This document shows positions 44,615-52,546 of a stretch of 64,000 nucleotides of DNA, piece after piece. This DNA is from Caldilineaceae bacterium (GTDB lineage Bacteria; Chloroflexota; Anaerolineae; Caldilineales; Caldilineaceae). Positions within the stretch are counted from its first letter, which is position 1; each line of letters starts with the position of its first letter. The position numbers were made by a program, and so were the translations under genes. The stretch covers positions 1 through 64,000 of the forward strand of contig JAPKMW010000021.1 in NCBI GenBank assembly GCA_026645575.1, written 5' to 3'. The notes beneath the pieces were generated by a model. The model worked only from the letters and a program-made list of their open reading frames with translations, ran no database searches and had not been told where the DNA came from.

Positions 44615-45574
44615 TTACAACGTCACTAACCATTGGCAAAGTGACGCTAACTGTTGCTCACTGGTCAAATTTGCGGCATTGCTCATTTGTCCACTTTGGA
44701 GTTGTAGAAAGATCTCTTCGGCCATTGCTGGCGCAATCGTGGCAGCAACAAAGAAGGTGTGTGGCGCATGACCATCAGCCGCAAAAGCATTTCTTGTCCG
44801 CAGTAGTGCAGTATTGGCTGTTTTCCAGTGTTCATCGGCGCCGGCTGGGTCAATACCACCTTTGAGTTCGCCAAGAGCAAGGTAGGCATTCGATTTGTAA
44901 TGAATCGAATTTTGATTTCCTACCATAAGTTCAGTTGGCGTTGCTTCCAACAGGCAGAGGTCGACGTTCTTCTTCACGGCGGGAACATTCAAGTTATAAA
45001 CAAGCGTTCGCTGTTGTTGTTTCGATTCCCAGTGCAACCCACGGATATACCGTTCAAGATCGGGGATACTCATGTCGCCTGCTTGCCAAGTGCGGGTTGC
45101 ACCATTTAACCAGAGGAATGGTTTTGCTTGCAATGAGAGGGTCGAAATAATGGTTCTTGTTAGCTTGTGTTCTGCCAAGATACCGGCAAGATTGCGCATT
45201 CTGCCACCCAGTGTATCACCTTTGGTTAGAAGGAAGCGAAAAACTAGCTCGTCGACAAAGTTTGTACCAGCCGGCGCAAGAAAGTTGTCGATTAATCCTT
45301 TGATGGCTTCGCGTTGATCATCATTGGTCAAATAGTTGCGGGCTTTGTCGGAGACCCCAGCGGCTGTTAGGATTGCTGGCTTCAATGTCTCTATGTGAAG
45401 TAGGTCCGCCGGTTTTGCAATCTGTAAAGCAAGCGCTTTTAATGTTTTGGCCTCTTCAATAAATGGAGTGGCCTGCCGATTCTTTTCCAGTGCCAACCGA
45501 ATGAATCCAGCTCTCACTTCTGCGTATGGCGTTACCAAATCTTTGGCTGAAAGGAGATGATTTTGAAAGCTCAT
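44615..45574 (-). CDS. Type II restriction endonuclease, AvaI/BsoBI family, 319 aa
   Basis: Opening FQNHLLSAKDLVTPYAEVRAG and VDELVFRFLLTKGDTLGGRMRNLAG match what I recall of AvaI and BsoBI, which cut C^YCGRG. The PD-(D/E)XK core is intact: D205 in NVDLCLLEA, E236 and K238 in GELKGG, H249 in GADEHW; the E-x-K and the 11-residue step to His equal those of BsoBI (E240, K242, H253). Length close to BsoBI. Second gene of a two-gene unit behind the methyltransferase, 39 nt apart. Specificity C^YCGRG is by family, not proven. Confidence 0.88.
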   Translation of the reverse strand: MSFQNHLLSAKDLVTPYAEVRAGFIRLALEKNRQATPFIEEAKTLKALALQIAKPADLLHIETLKPAILTAAGVSDKARNYLTNDDQREAIKGLIDNFLAPAGTNFVDELVFRFLLTKGDTLGGRMRNLAGILAEHKLTRTIISTLSLQAKPFLWLNGATRTWQAGDMSIPDLERYIRGLHWESKQQQRTLVYNLNVPAVKKNVDLCLLEATPTELMVGNQNSIHYKSNAYLALGELKGGIDPAGADEHWKTANTALLRTRNAFAADGHAPHTFFVAATIAPAMAEEIFLQLQSGQMSNAANLTSEQQLASLCQWLVTL

Positions 45575-45613
45575 CGTTCTTTTGATTCCATTGTTTGTTT
45601 GGTGGAGATGGCG

Positions 45614-47128
45614 TTAGGGCTTCTGCCAAATCGTAATGCTCTTGCGTAGCTCTTGCCGACCAAATTTGCCCATCTGCTGGCTACTGTTGCCTTTGCGCTG
45701 GGGGAGTACATAAATTTTAACAGGGATGAAGCCAGCTTGTTCGGCAAGATTTGTACTAATCAAATCAACTGGAATCGCTTCGCCTGCGTAGCGCACATTG
45801 TCATTAACAAAGGCGACGTGGGCGCCACGACGACAAACGCGATGTAATTCACGGTAGATGAAGGTAAGTTCTGCGAAGTACTGCTCGATCATTTTTAGCA
45901 CGCCACGATTGTTAATTTCTCCGCGTTCGTTCCGCATGGCAAGTGCTAAATTAACTTCATTGAGTGCATCATTCTTTTTAATAATACTGATTGTCTTTTC
46001 ATAGTCATCAATGCGGCCTATCATCCGGTAATACGTTTCTAATTCAGTAAACTTGGGCCGATTTTCAACCGTACAAGAAAGCAAACCTTGGCGCAAGCCA
46101 AAAATGTTATTGTCTACATTCAAATATGCTAATTCCAGCGCATAAGTGCGGGTATAATCATAGCGGTTGGCATAGGGTGGCGATGTAATGACGGCATCGA
46201 ATTGATTTGGCGCCATCTCCGGTAACACATATAGGCTATTGCCCTTGATTAGTTGTTGATTACTGGCTGTTGGTTGCTGTTGTTGTAACTCGTGAACATC
46301 ACGGATGATACTGTCGAACCGACGCAGTAAGGATTGCTTCACTGACGGTAGAATTCCTTTATCAATACCCTCAACTGGTTCTTGACCGGCAGCTATCCGT
46401 GTTTTGTTTCTTGCTAAAATTTTCCCTGCTCGGCTGTCCCAACGCAAATACTGACCGTCTTTGCGCGTATAGCTCACATCTTCCAAAATGCTCATCAAGA
46501 TCGCTTGGCATAGCGTTTTCGCAGCGTCACTAATGGCTAGCGTTTCAAACCAAAGTTTGTAATCAACGATTGCCCTTTCTGTTTCGATAGGGAAAGCGCC
46601 CTCGGTAATGGTCAAATGGGGAAAAGGCATGTTTGTTACAGGCGGGTCGGACTGCCTAATCAGCTCTCGAACAGCGCAAAGTTCTTCCAATTGGTAATCA
46701 AAAATGTGGGCTTTGACTGTCCAGGCAAGGTGGCAATGGGGTAACAATTCGATGCCAACAGCATTGAAACCATGTAGTTTTGCTTCTAAGAGTGTCGTAC
46801 ATGAGCCAGAGAATGGATCGAGAATTTGTTGTGTGTTATCGATGTTGAATTCGCCTAGGAGAATTTCAACTAACTGTGCTGAGAAACCTTCTCGATACTT
46901 GAACCAATTATGCAAAGTTTCTATCTTGTTCGCCTGAAAACTTACGATACGACGACTAAATTTAGCGGTTTCTTCTAGTAAACTTCCGTAGGCGTCTTCT
47001 AGGGCGCACCTTGCCCTTTCTTCACAAGTGCGATTGTGAGAGAAGGAATAGTTCAGGAGCGGTTTCCTGTCTGTCTCAACAACTTGGTCGTCAATAGGCA
47101 GGGATAATTGTAACATTGCGTTTCCCAT
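45614..47128 (-). CDS. DNA methyltransferase (TSPPY type), cognate of the AvaI/BsoBI-like enzyme, 504 aa
   Basis: SAM-dependent DNA methylase protecting the host from the restriction enzyme next door. Motif I-like ILDPFSGSCTTLLEA at about 100 (SAM binding), catalytic TSPPYANRYDYTR at about 312; SPPY with Ser is typical of N4-cytosine methylases. The order motif I before motif IV and large insert between them leave room for target recognition. First gene of the unit, as expected so that protection precedes cutting. Starts possible at 47128 or four codons later; ribosome sites are weak in both. GC is lower than in surrounding genes, a sign of transfer. Confidence 0.88.
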   Translation of the reverse strand: MGNAMLQLSLPIDDQVVETDRKPLLNYSFSHNRTCEERARCALEDAYGSLLEETAKFSRRIVSFQANKIETLHNWFKYREGFSAQLVEILLGEFNIDNTQQILDPFSGSCTTLLEAKLHGFNAVGIELLPHCHLAWTVKAHIFDYQLEELCAVRELIRQSDPPVTNMPFPHLTITEGAFPIETERAIVDYKLWFETLAISDAAKTLCQAILMSILEDVSYTRKDGQYLRWDSRAGKILARNKTRIAAGQEPVEGIDKGILPSVKQSLLRRFDSIIRDVHELQQQQPTASNQQLIKGNSLYVLPEMAPNQFDAVITSPPYANRYDYTRTYALELAYLNVDNNIFGLRQGLLSCTVENRPKFTELETYYRMIGRIDDYEKTISIIKKNDALNEVNLALAMRNERGEINNRGVLKMIEQYFAELTFIYRELHRVCRRGAHVAFVNDNVRYAGEAIPVDLISTNLAEQAGFIPVKIYVLPQRKGNSSQQMGKFGRQELRKSITIWQKP

Positions 47129-47242
47129 CGTTCATCTGAATTTGCTGACATAGTTCCCCATCTATCATAACACATCTGTTCTGGACGCCCTAGTTGCAAA
47201 TTGATTGCATTTCCTGCGTTTGTGCCGCTGTATCGAAAGGGC

Positions 47243-47298
47243 AGCGAGTAAAAACAAGAGCTACATTGCGATCAATGTGGCCCTTGTTTTTACTCGCT
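47243..47298. terminator. 26-bp hairpin downstream of the Thr/Pro-rich gene
   Basis: Left arm from 47243 (agcgagtaaaaacaag...) and right arm to 47298 pair at 24 of 26 positions with a 4-nt loop. The 16-bp outer part is perfect and contains T5/A5 runs. Twenty nt past the minus-strand stop at 47318; fits a terminator working in either direction. Confidence 0.65.
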
Positions 47299-47317
47299 AT
47301 GCCTTCACGCTATCATC

Positions 47318-48076
47318 TCAAAACTGACAATTTACCGTCGTTCCGATATATCTCGTTACCTCTGTTTCTGTCAATGTGTAGACCGCCGTACATTGGCCAG
47401 TGCTGTCACATTTTGCCAATCTACCGGGTGAGCGGGCAGTAGTTTCATTGCTAAAGATGTTGGTTAAGGCGCTAAGCGGTTTTACTATCTCATTCACTGG
47501 CCCCCGGAATTCGGTTGGCTCAAAGAAGAAGGAGGCGGCTGATGGTGCCGGTTCGGTGATGGTGACGGTTAGGTAAAGCCAGACACTATTATTAAGCGCC
47601 GGCTCTTGCGGGCAGGAAAAGGTGACATCGGGAAAGTTGATCGATGTTGGCTGCGCAGTTGGGGTTCTAGTGGCGGTCGCGCTGGCTGGTGGTGTGCTGG
47701 TTGCTGTGTTCGTGGCAGTTGGCGTCTGGATTGGTGTTGCGGTCGTGCTGGGTGTTGGTGTGGCGACAGGCGTCGTTGTACTCGTGGCTGTCGCGACGGC
47801 AGTTGGTGTTGCAAGGGGAGCCGTTGCTGTCGGTGTAGGCGGCAGGGTTGCTGCTGCGGTGGGCGCTGTGCTAATGAGGGTCGGCGTCAACGTCGGGACA
47901 GTGGTTGGGGATGAGGCGCCACCCTGGGTAATGACCGGCAAAAAGAGCGTGAATGCACGGTTGGCTGCACCATCCGCATCGCCTGGTCTTGTTTCTGCCG
48001 AGTGCGCCGGTACAAACGACCACCTGATCGCAATGGCAACGAGGCCAACAAGCACAGAAATTGCTATGCGCTTCAT
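47318..48076 (-). CDS. Secreted protein with Thr/Pro-rich mucin-like linker, 252 aa
   Basis: Signal peptide (ISVLVGLVAIAI... to about residue 27), then LFLPVITQGG (about 44-53), a variant of the tail motif of the other secreted proteins but placed before the linker. Residues about 55-145 are a Thr/Pro/Ala low-complexity stretch, likely O-glycosylated or extended. The C-terminal 105 residues form a small domain with four Cys (FSCPQEP, AKCDSTGQC, NCQF). Ribosome site AAAGG before ATG 48076. Family not recognised. Confidence 0.7.
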   Translation of the reverse strand: MKRIAISVLVGLVAIAIRWSFVPAHSAETRPGDADGAANRAFTLFLPVITQGGASSPTTVPTLTPTLISTAPTAAATLPPTPTATAPLATPTAVATATSTTTPVATPTPSTTATPIQTPTATNTATSTPPASATATRTPTAQPTSINFPDVTFSCPQEPALNNSVWLYLTVTITEPAPSAASFFFEPTEFRGPVNEIVKPLSALTNIFSNETTARSPGRLAKCDSTGQCTAVYTLTETEVTRYIGTTVNCQF

Positions 48077-48230
48077 AAAGAACCTTTCTTTTGCTGAGAT
48101 AACGTTTGCTTCACAGACACACCCTTTTGAACACAGAAAATATCAAAAGGATGTGCTGTGTAAGACTATATCATCAGCGTTCTTTGCTGAATAGCGCGCA
48201 ATATTGCCGATTGTTTCCTGACCAACGTTT

Positions 48231-50930
48231 TTATCGGTTACTGACTGGCAGATAGAATTCAAGAATCGGTCGCCCAATGCCGGCTGGCAGGTCAAAGGTA
48301 CGCCCGCCTCCTTCGGCTGGGCGCATGGCCGCGCGTTCTTGTAACAGGAAGAACGCCGTGGCGACGGGGGGATTGCCCACTTGTACTTCATAGGCGCCCG
48401 GATTCGCTGCCTGCGTAGTCAGGTAGACGATAAACTCGCCCGCCGGGTTGACTTGCAAGGTATCAGTAACCGTGACGCCATTGACCAACAAAGGCAACGT
48501 TCCACTATAGGGCAAGCCGCTGCCGATGAGCGTCAGCGTACTGCCGCTCTGCGCCGTCACATAACTAAGTGTTACCTTGGGTGGGCGGCTTTCTGTCAAC
48601 GGCGCCAGGGTTGGACTTTGGGTCAGGGCGCCGGCGCCTAGTTGCCCATCGCTATCCCGTCCCCAACAGAGGGGGCGATTGCCTGTCACCAGGACACAAG
48701 TGTGATAACCGCCCACGTGAAGGCTGAGAACATTGGATACCAATCCGCTAACGGGAGTTGGCGCCGTGCGTAGCGTCGCCGTGCCGTCGCCCAGTTGGTT
48801 GTACTCATTATTACCCCAACAAACGACACTGCCGCCGCTCACTAGGGCGCACGTGTGGACAATCCCCGCTTCTACCGCCGTGGCTGCACCGGACAAGCCA
48901 TTCACCGCCACCGGTTGCAATTGCCCGATGCGCGTGCCGTCCCCCACCTGCCCGCTATTGTTAGCCCCCCAACAGCGAAGCGACCCATCGGTCAAAGTGG
49001 CGCAAGTGTGAGCGCCACCGGCATCGATCCTGCTGACGCCGGCAAGAGTGCTAACATCCACGGGCGTTGGCCGGTTAAAAGTCGTGCCGTCGCCAAGCTG
49101 ACCGGCGACGTTCGCTCCCCAACATTTGACCCCACCACTTTGCAGCAGCGCACAGGTATGCTCAGCGCCGGCGGTGATTGCCACAACGCCACTGCTCAAC
49201 CCCGCAACGCTGACTGGAACGCTAGCAGCCGTCGTTGTCCCGTCGCCCAGTTGACCGGCAGTGTTGATACCCCAACACTTAACGCCCCCCGGCTGCACCA
49301 GGGCGCAGGTATAGTTGTCACCGGCGGCCAACGCCACGGCGGCTCCGCCCAAACCAATCACATCGGCGGGAACCAACTGCTCGGTGGTCGAACCGTCGCC
49401 CAACTGACCGGATGCGTTACTGCCCCAACATTTGACGCCGCCATTTTGCGACAACGCACATGTGTGTTCCGCACCCAATACAACCGCGGTAACGCTAGTT
49501 AACCCTGTCACATGGATCGGCTGGGTGCGGGGGAGTTGGGTGCCGTCGCCCAATTGTCCATCGCTATTCCGGCCCCAACATTGCAAGGTGCGCAATGGGG
49601 TGATCAGACAGGTGTGATAGCGCCCGCCGACAATGGCTGGAATGCCAGTAACCGGCGCTGAACCATCGCTCAAGAAGGCGAGTTGGAGGAACTTCGGCAC
49701 GCTGGCAAGACCGGGCGCATCGCGACCAAGTTGCCGTGAACGATTGCTGCCCCAACAGTAGGCAAGATTGTTCTTGAAAAGGGCGCAAGCGTGATCCAGA
49801 CCGGCGGTTAAGGCAATGGCATCGCCGGGGACGCCGACAACGCGCAGCGGCGCCCGGCTACTGTCCACCGCGCCGGTTCCCAATTGTCCACGATTGTTGC
49901 TGCCCCAGCAGTAGAGATCGCCGTCAATCGCCAGCGCGCAGGTGTGGTAGCGTCCAGCGGCGACGGTGGCGATCACGTCGCGCAGGTTGTTCACCAACAC
50001 GGGACTGTTTTTGTCTTCACGCGTGCCGTCGCCGAGTTGACCACGGGCATTATCGCCCCAACATTGGACACGCCCATCGTTCAGGATGGCACAGGTATGA
50101 TCGAGGCCGGCGGCAATACTTTTGGCCGGTCCAGCCAGTCCGCTGACGACGGTGGGGAGATTACGACTGATCGTCGTCTGGTCGCCCACCTGTCCATTGG
50201 TGTTGTCCCCCCAACACTGCACGGCGCCACTTTGCAGCAAGGCGCACGTATGGTTGGCCCCTGCCGTCAACGCCGTGACAGCACCGGCCAAGCCCGTGAC
50301 TACGACCGGTGTTGACTGATTGACATTGGCGCCATTGCCCAACTGCCCACTGCCATTGCGTCCCCAACATTGCACGCTGCCTGATTGTAACAGCGCACAG
50401 CTATGACCGCCGCCGGTCGTGATGGCCTTCACAACTTCGGCCAAACCGGTCACGGCGACGGGGACGCGCCGTTCACTGACGCCACCATCGCCCAATTGCC
50501 CCGTGCTGTTATTGCCCCAACAGACCACGCCACCGGTATTTTGTAACGCACAGCTATGGCTCCCATTGGCGGCCAGCATGAGGACACCACTCGGCAACCC
50601 CACCACGGCGACCGGGGGACGATAGGCAAAGGGGGAGCCATCACCGGCCTGACCATCGCCATTGGCGCCCCAGCAGAGAACGCCGCCGCCCGTGGTTAAG
50701 CCACAACTGTGTTCATCACCGGCAACGAGCGCCGCGAAAGGGGTGGCAGCGCTGACCAAACCGGCCGCTGCTGTTAAATCCTCTGTATCGCTGGTTGGCG
50801 CCTGGGCAAGCACAGCGGTCTGTAGCACAAAAAGCACACTGATCGTAAGCCCGATGCTACTCAGGATGAGACCACCGTTGCGCAAACGCTGCCAGTAGGG
50901 TAAATGTTGAAGCGTATATTGTAATCGCAT
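48231..50930 (-). CDS. Secreted RCC1-repeat protein, 899 aa
   Basis: Signal/anchor helix at about 18-42 (GGLILSSIGLTISVLFVLQTAVLA), then a run of 14 RCC1-type repeats of about 48-51 residues, each with the pattern H-(T/S)-C-A-L...G-x-(V/L)-x-C-W-G-x-N...G-Q-(L/V)-G-D-G. Each repeat carries two Cys, so the propellers should be disulfide-stitched. Fourteen repeats fit two seven-bladed propellers. A small beta-sandwich follows (about 765-850, VTAQSGSTLTLIGSGLP), then EFYLPVSNR at the end, the shared tail. Likely surface-bound binding protein; ligand unknown. Confidence 0.88.
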   Translation of the reverse strand: MRLQYTLQHLPYWQRLRNGGLILSSIGLTISVLFVLQTAVLAQAPTSDTEDLTAAAGLVSAATPFAALVAGDEHSCGLTTGGGVLCWGANGDGQAGDGSPFAYRPPVAVVGLPSGVLMLAANGSHSCALQNTGGVVCWGNNSTGQLGDGGVSERRVPVAVTGLAEVVKAITTGGGHSCALLQSGSVQCWGRNGSGQLGNGANVNQSTPVVVTGLAGAVTALTAGANHTCALLQSGAVQCWGDNTNGQVGDQTTISRNLPTVVSGLAGPAKSIAAGLDHTCAILNDGRVQCWGDNARGQLGDGTREDKNSPVLVNNLRDVIATVAAGRYHTCALAIDGDLYCWGSNNRGQLGTGAVDSSRAPLRVVGVPGDAIALTAGLDHACALFKNNLAYCWGSNRSRQLGRDAPGLASVPKFLQLAFLSDGSAPVTGIPAIVGGRYHTCLITPLRTLQCWGRNSDGQLGDGTQLPRTQPIHVTGLTSVTAVVLGAEHTCALSQNGGVKCWGSNASGQLGDGSTTEQLVPADVIGLGGAAVALAAGDNYTCALVQPGGVKCWGINTAGQLGDGTTTAASVPVSVAGLSSGVVAITAGAEHTCALLQSGGVKCWGANVAGQLGDGTTFNRPTPVDVSTLAGVSRIDAGGAHTCATLTDGSLRCWGANNSGQVGDGTRIGQLQPVAVNGLSGAATAVEAGIVHTCALVSGGSVVCWGNNEYNQLGDGTATLRTAPTPVSGLVSNVLSLHVGGYHTCVLVTGNRPLCWGRDSDGQLGAGALTQSPTLAPLTESRPPKVTLSYVTAQSGSTLTLIGSGLPYSGTLPLLVNGVTVTDTLQVNPAGEFIVYLTTQAANPGAYEVQVGNPPVATAFFLLQERAAMRPAEGGGRTFDLPAGIGRPILEFYLPVSNR

Positions 50931-50974
50931 AGTTATAGAACCTGTTGTGATGAAAGAACTGTAACGAGGACTGG

Positions 50975-51047
50975 GCGCCCCTTCTGCGAAGAGGCAGCTA
51001 CCGCCTACTCATGCCGCTCTGTTTTCGTCTCTTCCCGGAAGGGGCGC
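50975..51047. repeat. 19-bp inverted repeat gcgccccttc...aagag
   Basis: Arms 50975-50993 and 51029-51047 pair at 17 of 19. The inner word cgggaagag recurs in the palindrome at 52306-52382. It lies in the 338-nt gap between the RCC1 gene and the PAP2 gene, which otherwise holds only the features listed here. Confidence 0.75.
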
Positions 51048-51128
51048 ACTTACTTCGGGCGAAACGCTTTACAAAAGCTGCCTACGTCAATCGTATCATA
51101 GTTTCTAAAACTTGAGGATTGCACGATC

Positions 51129-51157
51129 TTGACAACGCTATGATAAGCTACGATAGA
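51129..51157 (+). promoter_or_regulatory. Possible promoter of the PAP2 gene
   Basis: Perfect TTGACA at 51129-51134; at 17 nt the -10 is GATAGA (3 of 6). The hairpin 51198-51228 would be in the leader. Confidence 0.3.
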
Positions 51158-51197
51158 TAACCAACAGCGGTGTAAGGGAGCATTGCCAATTAAACCT

Positions 51198-51228
51198 GTT
51201 CTTCGCCGATCCGTGACCGGCGAAGAAC
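51198..51228. repeat. Perfect 11-bp hairpin in the PAP2 leader
   Basis: gttcttcgccg (51198-51208) and its exact complement (51218-51228), 9-nt loop, 40 nt before the PAP2 start codon. Could act as leader structure; no T-run. Confidence 0.65.
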
Positions 51229-51268
51229 GAGCATGGGTTTTCGCATATACAGAAAAAAGGATAGAAGC

Positions 51269-52297
51269 ATGAGTGCGAGTTTACTGGATTGGGGCATTCA
51301 AGTTGTTCTCTGGCTACAAAGCGGGGGTGACGGGTGGGCCGGTCTGATGAATGGCTTTACCTTTACCGGTAACATTGAATTTTACTTGCTCATTTTACCC
51401 TTGATCTACTGGATGATGGATCGCCGCCTGGGCGTGCGGGTGGCGCTCTTTCTATTGCTGTGTATCGTCCTTAACAACCTCGCCAAAATGCTCCTGCATA
51501 GCCCGCGCCCCTATTGGTACGACGCCCAGGTGCAACTGTGGACTGACCCGGAATTTTCCTTTGGCTTGCCCTCCGGCCATGCGCAGAACGCCGTGGTCAT
51601 GTGGGGGCTGTTGGCGCTCTACGGCCAGCGCGCTTGGGGCTGGTTGGCCGCCATTGGCTTGATCTTCCTGACCGGCTTGTCGCGTATCTACCTGGGCGTC
51701 CATTTTCCCACCGATGTTCTGGCCGGCTGGTTGCTGGGCGGCCTAGTGCTTTGGCTCGGCGTGCGTTGGGAAGATCGACTGGAAACGTGGTTACAGCGCT
51801 ATCCACTGCGTCAGCAGATACCGTTGCTCTTTGCTGCCTCTGCCCTGCTCACCGCTATCGGCGTTGGTGTGAGTACACTCGTCCCAATGACCTGGTCGCT
51901 GCCGCCGCAATGGGTGACAACCGCAATGGTGGTTGCTGCAAGCCCACCAGCGCCCTTTTCCCTGCACGATATTGTCACTGCTACTGGCGCTTTGTGGGGC
52001 TTGAGCGCCGGCGCCCTGCTCTGTACCGCCTGGGGCGGCTTTACGCCAAAGGCCGAGCAACGTCGCGCCTACTTCTTGCGCTTTCTCATTGGCGTCATCG
52101 GTGTGCTACTGCTCTGGCGCGGCTTGGATACACTCTTTGTCCTAATCGCCGCCGATGAAAGCGCGCTGGGCTACCTGCTCCGCTATCTGCGCTATGCCGC
52201 CATTGGCTTCTGGGTTGCCGCCCTCGCCCCTATGCTCTTTCGCCGCTTTGGTCTCGCCAAACCGTCCCTCATCCCCGTTGGTGAAATCTCCCGATAA
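51269..52297 (+). CDS. PAP2-family membrane phosphatase, 342 aa
   Basis: Integral membrane lipid-phosphate phosphatase family. All three PAP2 motifs are present: KMLLHSPRPYW (KxxxxxxRP), PSGHAQ, and SRIYLGVHFPTDVLAGW (SRxxxxxHxxxD). Six or more hydrophobic helices; the C-terminal half (about 190-335) adds several helices beyond the core. Typical substrates are undecaprenyl pyrophosphate or phosphatidic acid; which one cannot be read here. Start at ATG 51269, with AAAGGA 7 nt before it, preferred over ATG 51233. Confidence 0.9.
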   Translation: MSASLLDWGIQVVLWLQSGGDGWAGLMNGFTFTGNIEFYLLILPLIYWMMDRRLGVRVALFLLLCIVLNNLAKMLLHSPRPYWYDAQVQLWTDPEFSFGLPSGHAQNAVVMWGLLALYGQRAWGWLAAIGLIFLTGLSRIYLGVHFPTDVLAGWLLGGLVLWLGVRWEDRLETWLQRYPLRQQIPLLFAASALLTAIGVGVSTLVPMTWSLPPQWVTTAMVVAASPPAPFSLHDIVTATGALWGLSAGALLCTAWGGFTPKAEQRRAYFLRFLIGVIGVLLLWRGLDTLFVLIAADESALGYLLRYLRYAAIGFWVAALAPMLFRRFGLAKPSLIPVGEISR

Positions 52298-52305
52298 ATA
52301 CAACA

Positions 52306-52382
52306 GGGCAGACCGCCGGGAAGAGACCGAAAACGCTTGCGGTCTACATGCTAACGACTGGCCTCTTCCCGGCGGTCTGCCC
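52306..52382. repeat. Perfect 20-bp palindrome with inner hairpin
   Basis: Arms 52306-52325 (gggcagaccgccgggaagag) and 52363-52382 are exact complements; the loop holds a smaller accg/cggt stem. Eight nt after the PAP2 stop; probable transcript end hairpin without T-run. Confidence 0.9.
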
Positions 52383-52412
52383 GCTCGTATGCAAGTCCAT
52401 CACCTACTAGTT

Positions 52413-52441
52413 TTGACACAGACCACGCTCAACCGTACAAT
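52413..52441 (+). promoter_or_regulatory. Promoter of miaB
   Basis: TTGACA (52413-52418), 17-nt spacer, TACAAT (52436-52441, 5 of 6). Start near 52448, leader about 100 nt. One of the best promoters in the window. Confidence 0.7.
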
Positions 52442-52546
52442 GAGAGTTCACTTGGAATCGATGCAGAATCCGTTCCATTCGTTCAAGTTGTTCCCTACAT
52501 TCGTTGACAGCCCTGCCCGGCCTACACCGGACAACAGGAGAGAAAA

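Noticed and set aside
47622..48194. 190-codon Val/Gly-rich plus-strand frame
   Set aside because: Antisense of the Thr/Pro linker; composition is an artefact of the repeat.
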